A stretch of DNA of 64,000 nt from JBEIQE01 sp040376705. GTDB taxonomy: Bacteria; Pseudomonadota; Alphaproteobacteria; UBA2400. How positions within the stretch are numbered: position 1 is the first letter of the stretch; every line of letters begins with the position of its first letter. A program made the translations under genes and the position numbers. Shown here one piece after another: positions 18,295 to 27,339 of the stretch. The notes beneath the pieces are model-generated. The model saw only the letters and a program-made list of their open reading frames with translations. It did no database searches and was not told where the DNA came from. The stretch spans positions 1 to 64,000 of the forward strand of contig JBEIQE010000003.1 in assembly GCA_040376705.1 (NCBI GenBank), read 5' to 3'.

Positions 18295-18328
18295 ATGAAA
18301 AAGCGCCCGAGTTTTGTCTGCGGGCGCT
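18295..18328 (-). terminator. Intrinsic terminator after the HD hydrolase gene
   Basis: On the minus strand AGCGCCCG pairs with CGGGCGCT around an 11-base loop and is followed by a T run. It lies between the stop at 18351 and the DUF4010 gene start at 18275. Confidence 0.7.
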
Positions 18329-18350
18329 CGGTTCTGGTTTTACGCTTTAA

Positions 18351-18908
18351 TTATGCAGTCAGTTCAAGTCTGCGTTTGTAAACCGCATCAAACTGCGCGG
18401 CCAGCGTAGGGCTGGTGTGGCGAATGGTGTTTACCACTGCGGCTGAGTGCTCAAAATACTTGCTGCGGCGGGCAAGGTCCCAGTCTTTGGGCGGATTGCT
18501 GGCCACATCCCGCAGGTTGCAGGTTTTATCGCTCAGCTTGATCTGCCGTGCCCGTTCACTCTTGAAGCGCGTTTGCGTAGTCTGCAGGCGCTTGCGGCGC
18601 AGCTTGGGTAAGCTCTTGTCGTCGGTCACTTCCATAACCGTATTGGCCACTTCTTCGCCAAAGCGCGATGCCAGCTGGGCGCGGGTGACGCCGCAGTCCT
18701 CCACCGTATCGTGCAGCAGGGCAGCGGCAAGGGTAATCGGGTCGGTCACACCGCATGTAACCAGCAGGTTGGCAACCTCAATAGGGTGGTTGATATAGGG
18801 CGTTGCCTCGCTGTCCTTGCGGCGCTGGCGCTTGTGCGCTTCGGCCGAAAACGTGAGGGCGTTAAAAACAAGGCCCAGGCCTTGGGTATATTTGCTTTGT
18901 TTCATCAT
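18351..18908 (-). CDS. Small HD-domain (p)ppGpp hydrolase-like protein (MESH1 type)
   Basis: 185 residues. The N-terminal HD signature has His25, INHPIEVANLL (His41), then LLHDTVED (HD at 66-67), ED before the next helix, and the late Asp in KLSDKTCNLRDV. This is the hydrolase half of RelA/SpoT-type enzymes without synthetase or TGS/ACT domains, as in small alarmone hydrolases. It may degrade ppGpp or, as reported for human MESH1, NADPH. Start ATG 18908, or ATG 18905 one codon later. Activity is inferred from intact metal-binding residues. Confidence 0.8.
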   Translation of the reverse strand: MMKQSKYTQGLGLVFNALTFSAEAHKRQRRKDSEATPYINHPIEVANLLVTCGVTDPITLAAALLHDTVEDCGVTRAQLASRFGEEVANTVMEVTDDKSLPKLRRKRLQTTQTRFKSERARQIKLSDKTCNLRDVASNPPKDWDLARRSKYFEHSAAVVNTIRHTSPTLAAQFDAVYKRRLELTA

Positions 18909-19052
18909 GCTTTCTCCTTGGTTGATGGAGGCAGCATGGATGAATAAGCACCCGCTATAAAATGCCGGTTAGGCTGGGGTTATGCGTAATTGGCATATGA
19001 CGAGGCTGTTTTGCTTTGCAGGGCCGTTTTTTATTTGCTATCAGCTTTTTAC

Positions 19053-19706
19053 ATGGAATACCTACAGCACTTCATCGACATCATCCTTCATCTCGACCAG
19101 CATTTGCAGGCGTGGAGTGTGGCTTATGGCCCGTGGATTTATGCCATTCTGTTCCTCATCGTGTTCTGCGAGACGGGGTTGGTGGTTACGCCGTTCCTGC
19201 CCGGCGACTCCCTGCTGTTTGCGGCGGGTGCGTTGGCGGCGATCAGCACCGGTACTGATATTACCATCACCACGCTGGTGCTCTTTAGCGCGGCAGTGCT
19301 GGGCGATAATCTCAATTACTGGGTAGGCCGTGCCGTTGGTCCACGCGTGTTCGCATGGGAGAACTCACGCTTCTTCAATAAAAAGGGATTTGAAGCCGCA
19401 CATGCCTTTTTTGAAAAGCATGGCGCTAAGGCGCTGATCTTTGGCCGCTTCATGCCCATCGTGCGTACCTTCATGCCGTTTACCGCGGGCGTTGCCAGCA
19501 TGACCTACCTGCGCTTTACCGCGATCAGCATCATCGGCGGGGTTATCTGGGTGGTATCGCTCACGCAGGCTGGCTTCTGGCTCGGTAATATTCCGCTGGT
19601 GAAGGAGAATATCCAGCTGGTTATTCTCGGCATCATCATCGTATCCCTGCTGCCAGGTGTAATTGCTTTTGCCAAAATGAAGTACGGCAATAAGCCTGCG
19701 GTTTAA
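19053..19706 (+). CDS. DedA-family membrane protein
   Basis: 217 residues starting at ATG 19053 (the longer frame adds an unrelated leader). FCETGLVVTPFLPGDSLLFAAG is the family signature, with the re-entrant loop E and the F-x-P-G-D/E motif. FGRFMPIVRTFMPFTAGV carries the conserved Arg and Pro residues. DedA/VTT proteins of the inner membrane act as lipid carrier flippases or scramblases (undecaprenyl phosphate or phospholipids) and depend on the proton gradient. It appears as a single gene; the convergent DUF1491 gene overlaps its last bases. Confidence 0.92.
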   Translation: MEYLQHFIDIILHLDQHLQAWSVAYGPWIYAILFLIVFCETGLVVTPFLPGDSLLFAAGALAAISTGTDITITTLVLFSAAVLGDNLNYWVGRAVGPRVFAWENSRFFNKKGFEAAHAFFEKHGAKALIFGRFMPIVRTFMPFTAGVASMTYLRFTAISIIGGVIWVVSLTQAGFWLGNIPLVKENIQLVILGIIIVSLLPGVIAFAKMKYGNKPAV

Positions 19707-20044
19707 GCCAATACTTTACCGGGGAAGGGGTGGGTGCCATCACGGCTCTCAAGCTCGATCACCCATACATCATTATCGCGCTCTATCAGGCGCTGCAGGT
19801 AGGCATCGGCCTCATCCTCCGGCACGCTGCGGCCCTCTAGTGCTGAGAGCCAGCCCAGCTCGCCGTCGGCGCTGTAAGCCTGTGTCAGCACACGGCATCC
19901 TGCCATACGGCCCATGTTGAGCTTTAAAACCACACTCCCGCGCGCATCATCGCCTTTATGCACAATCGTGTAAAAATCGCCCTTGTTAGTGAGCTGGCGC
20001 AAATGGCCATCGAGCCACAGGCGGGTGTCGAGTCTATCGCTCAC
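19703..20044 (-). CDS. DUF1491 family protein
   Basis: 113 residues starting at GTG 20044, whose GTGA overlaps the stop of the upstream gene, so translation is coupled. LDTRLWLDGHLRQLTNKGDFYTIVHKGDD and the DNDVWVIELESRDG C-terminus match DUF1491, a small cytoplasmic family found mainly in alphaproteobacteria. The function is unknown. The neighbouring exported protein may be a functional partner. Confidence 0.75.
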   Translation of the reverse strand: MSDRLDTRLWLDGHLRQLTNKGDFYTIVHKGDDARGSVVLKLNMGRMAGCRVLTQAYSADGELGWLSALEGRSVPEDEADAYLQRLIERDNDVWVIELESRDGTHPFPGKVLA

Positions 20045-20730
20045 GGCAACAGGCTTTTGCTGTCGAGCAGCGTGAGGTAGGCCTTATTGGCATTGTAAAG
20101 CTGTAGGGCAGAGTCTTTGGTGGGCGGCGTATCGTAGTAATATACAAATACCGGTACACCATTAAAGCTAGTGGCGCTCAGTACGCCCATAATCTCGTTA
20201 CTCGACTTATCGGTATGGCTCACACGCTGGCGCATGAGGGCGTAAACTGCCAACTCATCCTGCCCCACATAGCGAACTGGCTGGGTCATCTCGATATCGC
20301 TGATGCCCATTTGCTTGAGTGATACATCGGCATTCTCAATCAGCCGCATGGCGGCATCACCAGCGGTGCCAGCGTTCAGCTCTTTGGCCATCTGACGGAT
20401 GATCTCTTCGCGGCCAACATCAATCCGCGAAGTAACTGCGGCGGAGATGGTGGCAACAATCGCGTAATGCGAAAAAACGGGCGGCTGGTCTGCAGCTATC
20501 AGCTCGGCATCAGCACAGTTGGGAAACAGCATCACAAGGCGGTTACCGATATCGCGCTGGATCTGGTCGAGCCGGGCGAAAATGGTATTACCGGTTTCAT
20601 TGGTGGGCAGAGCGCACAGGCCTTCAGGCACCGGAAAGCTGATGCGTGGGGCCAGTGCATCGGCGGTTTCGCCTGCATGGGCTGGTAGCGCCAAGGCAAA
20701 CAAGACGAGAAGACTGAGACAGTTTTTCAT
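20041..20730 (-). CDS. Exported protein of unknown function
   Basis: 229 residues from ATG 20730, with a clean signal peptide (MKNCLSLLVLFALALPAHA, cleavage after AHA). The mature part has two Cys (in EGLCALP and FPNCADA) that could form a disulphide. A KELNAG helix region and the C-terminal FVYYYDTPP segment are not recognised. It is periplasmic by prediction. It is translationally coupled to a DUF1491 gene. Confidence 0.6.
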   Translation of the reverse strand: MKNCLSLLVLFALALPAHAGETADALAPRISFPVPEGLCALPTNETGNTIFARLDQIQRDIGNRLVMLFPNCADAELIAADQPPVFSHYAIVATISAAVTSRIDVGREEIIRQMAKELNAGTAGDAAMRLIENADVSLKQMGISDIEMTQPVRYVGQDELAVYALMRQRVSHTDKSSNEIMGVLSATSFNGVPVFVYYYDTPPTKDSALQLYNANKAYLTLLDSKSLLP

Positions 20731-20816
20731 GGCAAAGCCCCTCAAGAGTTGCTGACGGCACGTATTGCACCTGCTAACATGCGCTTAGTTAACCCCTAAA
20801 AAGCCGCAAAGTCCAG

Positions 20817-21215
20817 ATGCCTACCCGCCTGCTGATAGATGCTGTCGATTGCCCGGTAAAGTCGGAAATATACCGGCTGGCGCAGCGCTATGGGGTTGAG
20901 GTGGTGCTGTTCTGTGCGCAAGATATTGGTGCGCCGTTCGAGCCATGGATTACCAAAATCGTGGTGGGCGAGGGTAATGTGGCAGGTATCATCGCTAACG
21001 AAACCACCGCGCGCGATTTGGTGGTGAGCGATGATGAGGCTTTGGCTGCCAGCGTGCAGGGCAAGGGTGCAACGGCGCTGACCAACCGCGGCCAGTACTG
21101 GACGGCGCATGGGCCCAAGCCCGCCCTGCCAGAGAGCAAACGCGGCAGCAACAAAGCGCGGTTTGAAGCGGTGCTGGACGATGAGCTGCGTGCCCGAATT
21201 AAAGCCGGCGTTTAG
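20817..21215 (+). CDS. YaiI/YqxD (DUF188) family PIN-like protein
   Basis: 132 residues. Matches the DUF188 family: LLIDAVDCPVKSEIYRLA (usually DADACPVK; here the second Asp-Ala is Val-Asp), a middle VVSDDEALA with conserved Asp residues and an ALTNRGQ segment before a basic tail. The family has a PIN-domain fold with clustered acidic residues, but its nuclease activity has not been firmly shown. The change in the first motif shifts the acidic residue by one place. Confidence 0.8.
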   Translation: MPTRLLIDAVDCPVKSEIYRLAQRYGVEVVLFCAQDIGAPFEPWITKIVVGEGNVAGIIANETTARDLVVSDDEALAASVQGKGATALTNRGQYWTAHGPKPALPESKRGSNKARFEAVLDDELRARIKAGV

Positions 21216-21227
21216 TAGTCAGCCTAA

Positions 21228-22013
21228 TTAGCGGCCAGGGCCCATAACAGCAGTTGAGAACTTGTAGCCAAGGCCGATACCAACTGTGAGGTTATTTTCA
21301 TCCTCAACAATCGGGCTATCGGCCACATCGCCCAGCAGGTGGGTCCAGCGGGCAATACCGGTAAGGGTGAGCTTGTCTGACAGGCGGTAGTTGACCATGC
21401 CGCCCAGCGCTACATCGCGAAAGCCGCTATCAACCTCATGCTGGGCAAGACCCGAGGCTGCCGACTGTGCGGCGTTAATGCCATAATATTCGCGGCCCCA
21501 GGTGCGACCAGCCCAAGTGGTGCCAAGGGTCATCTGGCCGGTTGTGGTATCGGTCAGCTGCTTGCGCAGGCCTACATAGCCGTTAATCAGCTGGCCTTCG
21601 GCCCCGCCGCCCGCAGCAGCACTGGCCTTGGCGCCAACAAAGAACGGCTCGTACGACATTTCGCCAAACACATTTACCCGCATGCCGAGGTCGATATCGC
21701 CAAGGCCGGTTAGGCGGTCGTTGTCATCTTCATCGCGGCCGAAGTCGGGCGAGACCGACACGCCAAAACGGCCATGCGGTGTATTGGTCAGATAAATGCC
21801 AGCGCCGTTGCGGGTAGAGATGAAGGCGGTTTTCTTGTACATGACTTCAACATCCGGCATGAAGTCGAACTCGTAGTCGTCACTGCCAAGGTAGTCAGGC
21901 GTATATACACCTGCGCCGCCAACCGAGATGTCAAAGTCATTCCACTCAAGGTTCTGGCCGTGGGCGGGTAGGGCAAAGAGCAGGGCTGTGGCAGCAGCGA
22001 GCAGGAAGCGCAT
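21228..22013 (-). CDS. MipA/OmpV-family outer membrane protein
   Basis: 261 residues from ATG 22013, with a signal peptide ending ALPAHG. The mature part alternates hydrophobic and polar residues, as in a small beta-barrel; VGGAGVYTPDYLGSDDYEFDFMPDVEVMYK is the typical MipA start, and it ends in VGIGLGYKF followed by a short tail. The family includes MltA-interacting and osmoregulated outer-membrane proteins. Substrate or partner cannot be told from the sequence. Confidence 0.82.
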   Translation of the reverse strand: MRFLLAAATALLFALPAHGQNLEWNDFDISVGGAGVYTPDYLGSDDYEFDFMPDVEVMYKKTAFISTRNGAGIYLTNTPHGRFGVSVSPDFGRDEDDNDRLTGLGDIDLGMRVNVFGEMSYEPFFVGAKASAAAGGGAEGQLINGYVGLRKQLTDTTTGQMTLGTTWAGRTWGREYYGINAAQSAASGLAQHEVDSGFRDVALGGMVNYRLSDKLTLTGIARWTHLLGDVADSPIVEDENNLTVGIGLGYKFSTAVMGPGR

Positions 22014-22134
22014 AATATAATCCCTTAAAATCGTTTGATAACAGCCAAAATAGCGAGTGGCTTGCGGCATTGCAAGCATCCTGCTAAATCCGCCTCCACG
22101 TTTACCTATATGAATTTACCGGAGTTAATTTCAC

Positions 22135-22389
22135 ATGGCCAAGGCAAATGCAGTTCAAGGCGTTACCGCAGGGCAACTGAAGTCGATTATCGAGCGTATT
22201 GAACGCGTTGAGGAAGAGCGCCGCGAATTAGGCGCTGATGTGCGCGAGATTTATGCCGAGGCCAAGGGTAATGGTTACGATCCCAAGATCATTCGCATGA
22301 TCGTGCGTCTGCGCAAGATGAACCCGTCTGATCGCGCGGAACAGGAAGCGGTACTCGATACCTATATGTCAGCACTGGGCATGGCATAA
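22135..22389 (+). CDS. gapR: GapR-type nucleoid-associated protein (DUF2312)
   Basis: 84 residues. LKSIIERIERVEEERRELGADVREIYAEAK is the long coiled-coil helix of DUF2312/GapR, followed by GYDPKIIRMIVRLRKM. In Caulobacter GapR clamps overtwisted, AT-rich DNA ahead of replication and transcription and supports topoisomerases. The sequence shows full family length with the basic DNA-contacting residues in the helices. Confidence 0.9.
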   Translation: MAKANAVQGVTAGQLKSIIERIERVEEERRELGADVREIYAEAKGNGYDPKIIRMIVRLRKMNPSDRAEQEAVLDTYMSALGMA

Positions 22390-22419
22390 GGTTAACAGCG
22401 CGAGGGGTTTTTCTTTCGC

Positions 22420-24630
22420 ATGATACACCTGCTGGTTTTCTTCTCAGGGCTTGCCGCTCTTTCATGGCAGGTAGTGTGGCAACTTAAAACCGCGCTCGCG
22501 TTAGGTGTATCGGCTTGGGGTACGGCGCTAACCCTTGCTGTGACCATGGCGGGGTTATGCTTTGGTTCTCTCTGGGCAGGTGCATGGCTTAAGCGCCAGC
22601 AGCAGGCCAATCCTCTGCGTATTTATGGTCTGCTCGAATTTATCATAGGTGCAGCAGGTCTGCTGCTCACACCCGCTTTTATTTACATAGAACATATCGA
22701 TAGCAGCGTTTATCACGCCATGCCGTTGGCAGCACCAATCGTGCATGTACTGTCGTTGGCTGCTGCACTGGGCGTAGCCACTCTGGCCATGGGCGCTACT
22801 CTGCCTGTGTTTGGCCTGTTGGCGCGGCAAAGCCATACTTCCCTCTCAGTGCTTTATGGTCTCAATACATTAGGCGCTGCTTTCGGCGCTATTATTTGTG
22901 CTTTCAGCTTTATTCCGTTGTTTGGCGTAGAGCTGACCATTCAGTTTGTAGCGGGGCTTAACATCCTTATCGCGCTGCTGTGCCTCTTGCTCGCGAAGGA
23001 CAAGAGGGTTGAGGTCGCTGCACCAGCACCGCTACAGCCGCTTAACGCGCGCCTATGGGCCATCGCGGCCATAACCGGCTTTGCTACCTTCGTACTTGAG
23101 GTTTCGTGGTTCCGTTCGCTCACTGCTGCGTTTGGCAGCACGACGGATGCTTTTGCCATCATGCTCGCCGCCGTGCTGTTGGCGCTTGGTTTAGGGGCGC
23201 GGCTGGTGCCGCTGGTCAGGCGCTTGCGGCTATCGCCCGCGCATATGCTGGCCTCTGCGGGTATTGCGGTGTTATTGGCTACGCCCTTTATCGAGCGGTT
23301 CGATATCGTGACCTCGCAGATATACTCCGACTATCCTTTGCTGGTGCTGCTCTTTAGTTTCGGTATGTCGCTGGTGTTCCTTGGCATTCCCATGCTGTTG
23401 CTGGGCAGCGTGCTGCCGCGCCTGATGGATGAGCAGAACACCCCGCAGGACTGGAGCCGTTTGTACGCACTCAACTCGCTTTGCGGTGTAGCAGGCTCGC
23501 TCGCGGCAGGCTGGCTGCTGCTTCCAACCATCGGATTCGTAGCGGCTGCATGGCTGGCAGGCAGCCTGATTGCCCTTAGCGGTATTATATTGCTGCAAGG
23601 CAGGGTGCGGCAGGTGTTTGCACTATTCGCCGTGGCTGCATTGGTGCTCGCTGTTACAACGCACTCTGGTGCGGGCCGTAGCCGCGCACAGATCAATATT
23701 GCCTCGCAGCGCCTTGCGGGGGCACAGGTGCTGGCCAGCTATAACGGGCCGGATGTCACCACCTCGGCGGTTGAGTTTGCCAGTGGTATTCGCGCCCTGA
23801 TTATCGACGGCACCTTGGCAACCGCGCAGCCGGGCGGCACTGACAAGCTCGATCCTGCGCATTACATGCCGTGGATGGGGCATCTGCCCATGCTGGTACA
23901 TGAGAGTCCGCAGCAAGCGCTGGTCATCTGCTTTGGTACCGGCCAGACGGCCCATGCTGTGCGCGTTGAAGCCCCGCAACAGCTCGATATCGTTGATATC
24001 AACCCGCATGTGTTTGACTTGGCGCAATACTTTACCGCCAACAACAACGTGCTGGGTGACGCGCGCGTGCACCCGATTGTCATGGATGGCCGGGCCTACC
24101 TGCGCCGCGTACCCAAGCTGTACGATGTGATCACGCTTGAGCCCATGCCACCCACGCATGCAGGCGTGAATGCGCTTTACTCAGCCGAGTTTTATGAGCT
24201 GGCTCGTGCGCGTCTTACCCAAAAGGGCGTGATTGCGCAGTGGGTGCCGTTCCATCTGCTTACGCCGTATCATGCAGCTGCCATCACCCGTACGTTCCAG
24301 AGCGTTTTCCCTAACTCGATTTTATGGATCGATCCGCTTTCAACCACTGGCATTCTACTCGGCAGTATGGATGAGGCTGTAAAACTGGGCGAGGTATTAC
24401 CCGGTTATGCCCGCCAAGGAATTGTACGTGATATGACTGAGGCCGACGTACGTAAGGCCATATTGCTTGACCGTAGCGGGCTCGAGCGCCTTGGCGCCTA
24501 TAGCGAAGTGATTACCGATGATAACCAGCTGCTGGCCTATGGCAGCGCTGTGCACCCTTCGCGCCGCGGCTATGCTACGCAAAGCGAAAGCTATGAGTTT
24601 GTGCTCTCGGTAGCAGCCGGAACCCGCTAG
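22420..24630 (+). CDS. Membrane-fused spermidine-synthase-like protein
   Basis: 736 residues. The first 420 hold about eleven hydrophobic helices resembling an MFS-like permease. The C-terminal 300 resemble an aminopropyltransferase Rossmann domain: VICFGTGQTAHAV, LDIVDINPHVFDLAQYF and VITLEPMPPTHAGVNALYS, the EPMPP segment being typical of the fused family. The acidic residues used in true spermidine synthases to bind the amine are not obvious, so polyamine synthesis is uncertain. It is likely an inner-membrane protein with a cytoplasmic SAM-type domain. Confidence 0.82.
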   Translation: MIHLLVFFSGLAALSWQVVWQLKTALALGVSAWGTALTLAVTMAGLCFGSLWAGAWLKRQQQANPLRIYGLLEFIIGAAGLLLTPAFIYIEHIDSSVYHAMPLAAPIVHVLSLAAALGVATLAMGATLPVFGLLARQSHTSLSVLYGLNTLGAAFGAIICAFSFIPLFGVELTIQFVAGLNILIALLCLLLAKDKRVEVAAPAPLQPLNARLWAIAAITGFATFVLEVSWFRSLTAAFGSTTDAFAIMLAAVLLALGLGARLVPLVRRLRLSPAHMLASAGIAVLLATPFIERFDIVTSQIYSDYPLLVLLFSFGMSLVFLGIPMLLLGSVLPRLMDEQNTPQDWSRLYALNSLCGVAGSLAAGWLLLPTIGFVAAAWLAGSLIALSGIILLQGRVRQVFALFAVAALVLAVTTHSGAGRSRAQINIASQRLAGAQVLASYNGPDVTTSAVEFASGIRALIIDGTLATAQPGGTDKLDPAHYMPWMGHLPMLVHESPQQALVICFGTGQTAHAVRVEAPQQLDIVDINPHVFDLAQYFTANNNVLGDARVHPIVMDGRAYLRRVPKLYDVITLEPMPPTHAGVNALYSAEFYELARARLTQKGVIAQWVPFHLLTPYHAAAITRTFQSVFPNSILWIDPLSTTGILLGSMDEAVKLGEVLPGYARQGIVRDMTEADVRKAILLDRSGLERLGAYSEVITDDNQLLAYGSAVHPSRRGYATQSESYEFVLSVAAGTR

Positions 24631-24649
24631 AAAACTGGCCAAACAAAAA

Positions 24650-24677
24650 GGGCCCGGTAAAACCGGACCCTTTTTTA
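24650..24677 (+). terminator. Intrinsic terminator after the spermidine-synthase-like gene
   Basis: GGGCCCGGT (24650-24658) pairs with ACCGGACCC (24663-24671) with one mismatch around an A4 loop, followed by T6. It stops transcription before the convergent tRNA-Ala. Confidence 0.85.
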
Positions 24678-24681
24678 TTCT

Positions 24682-24757
<76 letters not shown>

Positions 24758-24818
24758 AAATCTGTGGCCTGCTGTCTAACACCGTGTTGGGGCGGTGCGC
24801 AAGACCCAGAAAGCGAAA

Positions 24819-25130
24819 TTATTCCTTATCGTCGACTTCGACTTCAATTTCTGCGTCGTCCTCGTCGTCGGCGATCACTTCATCGCCCTCGACAACTTCT
24901 TCGACTTCGACCTCGACGTCATCTTCAACTTCTTCCACCTTCGGTGCAGCAGCAGCCTTCTTGGCAGCCTTGTTCTCTTCCTGCACAACCTTGCGGCGCG
25001 ACTTCAGCAGCGCTTCAGGGTCGAAGGTGACGTTGCACTTGGGGCAAACGGGCGGGGCCTTCTTCATGTCATAGTACAGCGCGCTGCAACCATGGCACAA
25101 ACGCTTGACACCCCATTCTGGCTTGGACAT
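24819..25130 (-). CDS. TIGR02300 family FYDLN-acid protein
   Basis: 103 residues. The N-terminus WGVKRLCHGCSALYYDMKKAPPVCPKC has two CxxC-type pairs forming a zinc ribbon and the family's FYDLN-like YYDM. The C-terminal half is almost entirely Asp, Glu and Val. The family is alphaproteobacterial, usually next to aroA as here, and its function is unknown. It is divergent from aroA with about 100 bp between starts. Confidence 0.88.
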   Translation of the reverse strand: MSKPEWGVKRLCHGCSALYYDMKKAPPVCPKCNVTFDPEALLKSRRKVVQEENKAAKKAAAAPKVEEVEDDVEVEVEEVVEGDEVIADDEDDAEIEVEVDDKE

Positions 25131-25231
25131 GTTGTCTTTGCTCCCAAAAAAATCCGGTTTAAGGCGGGTTGAGTGCCATGTTGATGGGGCTATGTCAACA
25201 ATTCCGTTAAATCTGCAGGAAAAACAGGGTC

Positions 25232-26512
25232 ATGCATCAATATCCGCCGTTCCTCGACCTGCCCGCCAGCGCTGAAATTGCGGGGAAATTGGCTCTGCCT
25301 GGCTCAAAAAGCATCTCCAACCGCACTTTGTTGCTCTCGGCCCTCTCGCAGGGGAAAACCAGCCTTTTAGGCCTGCTCGAGTCTGAAGATACCGAGGTGA
25401 TGCTCACAGCTCTGGCCAGACTGGGGGTGGATGTAAGCGAAAGCCACGAGGTGACAGGGCAGGCTGGCGCTTTTAAAGTGAAAGAGGCCGAGCTGTTTTT
25501 GGGCAATGCTGGTACCGCATTCAGGCCGCTGGCGGCTGCACTCGCGCTTTCGAACGGCTATTACACATTAAAGGGTGTTGACCGTATGCACGAGCGCCCG
25601 ATTGGCGATCTGGTGGATGGCCTGCGCCAACTGGGTGCTGCAGTGAACTATCTGGGCAACGATGGTTTTCCGCCGCTTGAAATTCTGCCTGCCCAGCTCA
25701 AGCTGAGTGGCCCCATTAAAGTGCGCGGCGATGTGTCTAGCCAGTTCCTTTCAGCCCTGCTCATGGCACTGCCGCTGCTCGGCCAGCCCGCGACGATCGA
25801 GGTGGTGGGCGAGCTGATTTCCAAACCTTATGTTGAGCTTACCCTCAACCTCATGCAGCGTTTTGGCATCACAGTGACGCGCGACGGCTGGCAGACATTC
25901 CATATCCCCAAGGCGGGCTATGTCAGCCCCGGCGAAATTCATGTCGAGGGCGATGCCTCAAGTGCCTCCTACTTTATCGCAGCTGGCGTGCTTGCGGGCG
26001 GGCCGGTGCGCGTAATGGGCGTGGGCCGCAATTCCATTCAGGGTGATATCAAGTTTGCTGACACACTGGCGCGTATGGGAGGGCAGATTGATCTCGGCGA
26101 TGACTACATCGAGTCTCGCACCACCGGCCCGCTCAAGGCCATAGAGGCCGACTGTAACCACATCCCTGATGCCGCCATGACCCTCGCCATCTGCGCCCTT
26201 AAAGCCGAAGGCACCACCAAACTCAACAACATCGCCTCATGGCGGGTGAAGGAGACTGACCGTATTGCCGCCATGGCCACCGAACTGCGCAAGTTCGGCG
26301 CGCTGGTGGAGGAAGGGGCCGATTATATCGCCATCACCCCACCAGTTACCCTTAAGGCAGGCGTGGCGGTGGATACCTACAAAGACCATCGTATGGCCAT
26401 GTGCTTTGCGCTGGTCACGCTGCTGGGTGTTAACGTGCGTATTAACGATCCGTCCTGCGTTGCAAAAACTTATCCGGAGTTTTTTGAGAAGTTTGCCCAG
26501 CTTAAAGCTTGA
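25232..26512 (+). CDS. aroA: 3-phosphoshikimate 1-carboxyvinyltransferase (EPSP synthase)
   Basis: 426 residues, normal for the family. Catalyses transfer of the enolpyruvyl group from PEP to shikimate 3-phosphate in chorismate synthesis. LPGSKSISNRTLLLSAL is the N-terminal phosphate-binding motif, GNAGTAFRPL the PEP-binding loop, and the C-terminal VKETDRIAAMATELRKFGA and DHRMAMCFAL are present. GNAGTAFRP rather than the plant-like GNAGTAMRP is used. It opens the aroA-cmk-rpsA block. Confidence 0.96.
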   Translation: MHQYPPFLDLPASAEIAGKLALPGSKSISNRTLLLSALSQGKTSLLGLLESEDTEVMLTALARLGVDVSESHEVTGQAGAFKVKEAELFLGNAGTAFRPLAAALALSNGYYTLKGVDRMHERPIGDLVDGLRQLGAAVNYLGNDGFPPLEILPAQLKLSGPIKVRGDVSSQFLSALLMALPLLGQPATIEVVGELISKPYVELTLNLMQRFGITVTRDGWQTFHIPKAGYVSPGEIHVEGDASSASYFIAAGVLAGGPVRVMGVGRNSIQGDIKFADTLARMGGQIDLGDDYIESRTTGPLKAIEADCNHIPDAAMTLAICALKAEGTTKLNNIASWRVKETDRIAAMATELRKFGALVEEGADYIAITPPVTLKAGVAVDTYKDHRMAMCFALVTLLGVNVRINDPSCVAKTYPEFFEKFAQLKA

Positions 26513-26544
26513 CCTTGCTACCGGTTGCTTGGCACCCTGCGGGC

Positions 26545-27339
26545 ATGGGCAATCAAAATAACATCATCACAATCGATGGCTTTCTCGCAAGCGGGCGCAC
26601 TACCTTGGCCAATGGTCTGGTCAATTCCTACGGCCTGCAACACCTCAACCTTGAAACGGTTCTGCGCCGCTTGGCTGACAAGGCCCGTCGCCAGACCATC
26701 AAGCTTGATGATACCGCCAGTATTCTGCAGATGGCTCACGAAATGCGCGAGGATGAACTACTCAACCCGCAGCGTAATGCCGAGTTGCGCAAACCTGAAA
26801 TCGCCAAGGCCGCGGTTGAGCTTTTTGCCATGCCGGATCTGCCCGGTGTGCTGAATGCACGCTTCAACAAGCTGGCAGCGGTACAGCCGGGCCTGATTGC
26901 GGTGGGCACCTCGATGGGCCGTAATGTTTTTCCCGATGCACCGGTGCAGATCTTCCTTACCGTTGCGCGCAAGGGGCAGATGGGTGCTTCAACCGATGAG
27001 CGCATCGCGCGCCTGTGCCGTCAGGCCAAACTCTCGACCAAGGCGACAGACATACCACCTGAGTATCGTGATGCGGTTGATACGGCAGATTGGGCCATGA
27101 TGCGACGCGCCAAATGGGACGGCTGGCAGCTCGCACCCAGTGGTGATGGCTGGAAGGAAGTGCCGGTGAACGAGCCTAAAGACCTCGAGCTTGCCCGCGC
27201 CCTGCAGCAGGTTTACGTTAACACCATGAGCATGGGCGCCGATAAGGTGAAAAACATTGCTGTTTCGCTGATTAGCGAGCGCATGCCACACATAAAAACC
27301 ATTAAAGAAGCCAAGCTCGACAAGCTTATTCAGGCTTAG
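26545..27339 (+). CDS. Degenerate cytidylate-kinase-like paralogue
   Basis: 264 residues from ATG 26545 (a TTG at 26509 overlapping aroA is also possible). It resembles CMK in the opening beta strand and P-loop (ITIDGFLASGRTTLANGL), but the invariant Walker-A Lys is Arg18. Later segments (LIAVGTSMGRNVFPDAPVQIFLTV; compare DGRDIGTVVFPDA-x-x-K-x-F-L-T-A) keep the fold while losing the catalytic DGRDIG. The C-terminal 70 residues are unlike CMK. A full CMK is encoded 1.2 kb away at 28515-29150, so this copy is probably not a kinase and its role is unknown. Confidence 0.6.
   Translation: MGNQNNIITIDGFLASGRTTLANGLVNSYGLQHLNLETVLRRLADKARRQTIKLDDTASILQMAHEMREDELLNPQRNAELRKPEIAKAAVELFAMPDLPGVLNARFNKLAAVQPGLIAVGTSMGRNVFPDAPVQIFLTVARKGQMGASTDERIARLCRQAKLSTKATDIPPEYRDAVDTADWAMMRRAKWDGWQLAPSGDGWKEVPVNEPKDLELARALQQVYVNTMSMGADKVKNIAVSLISERMPHIKTIKEAKLDKLIQA

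Noticed and set aside
20817..21215. Pseudogene call for the DUF188 gene because its first motif is altered
   Set aside because: The frame is intact, full length and keeps the later conserved residues; the change is a two-residue variation only.
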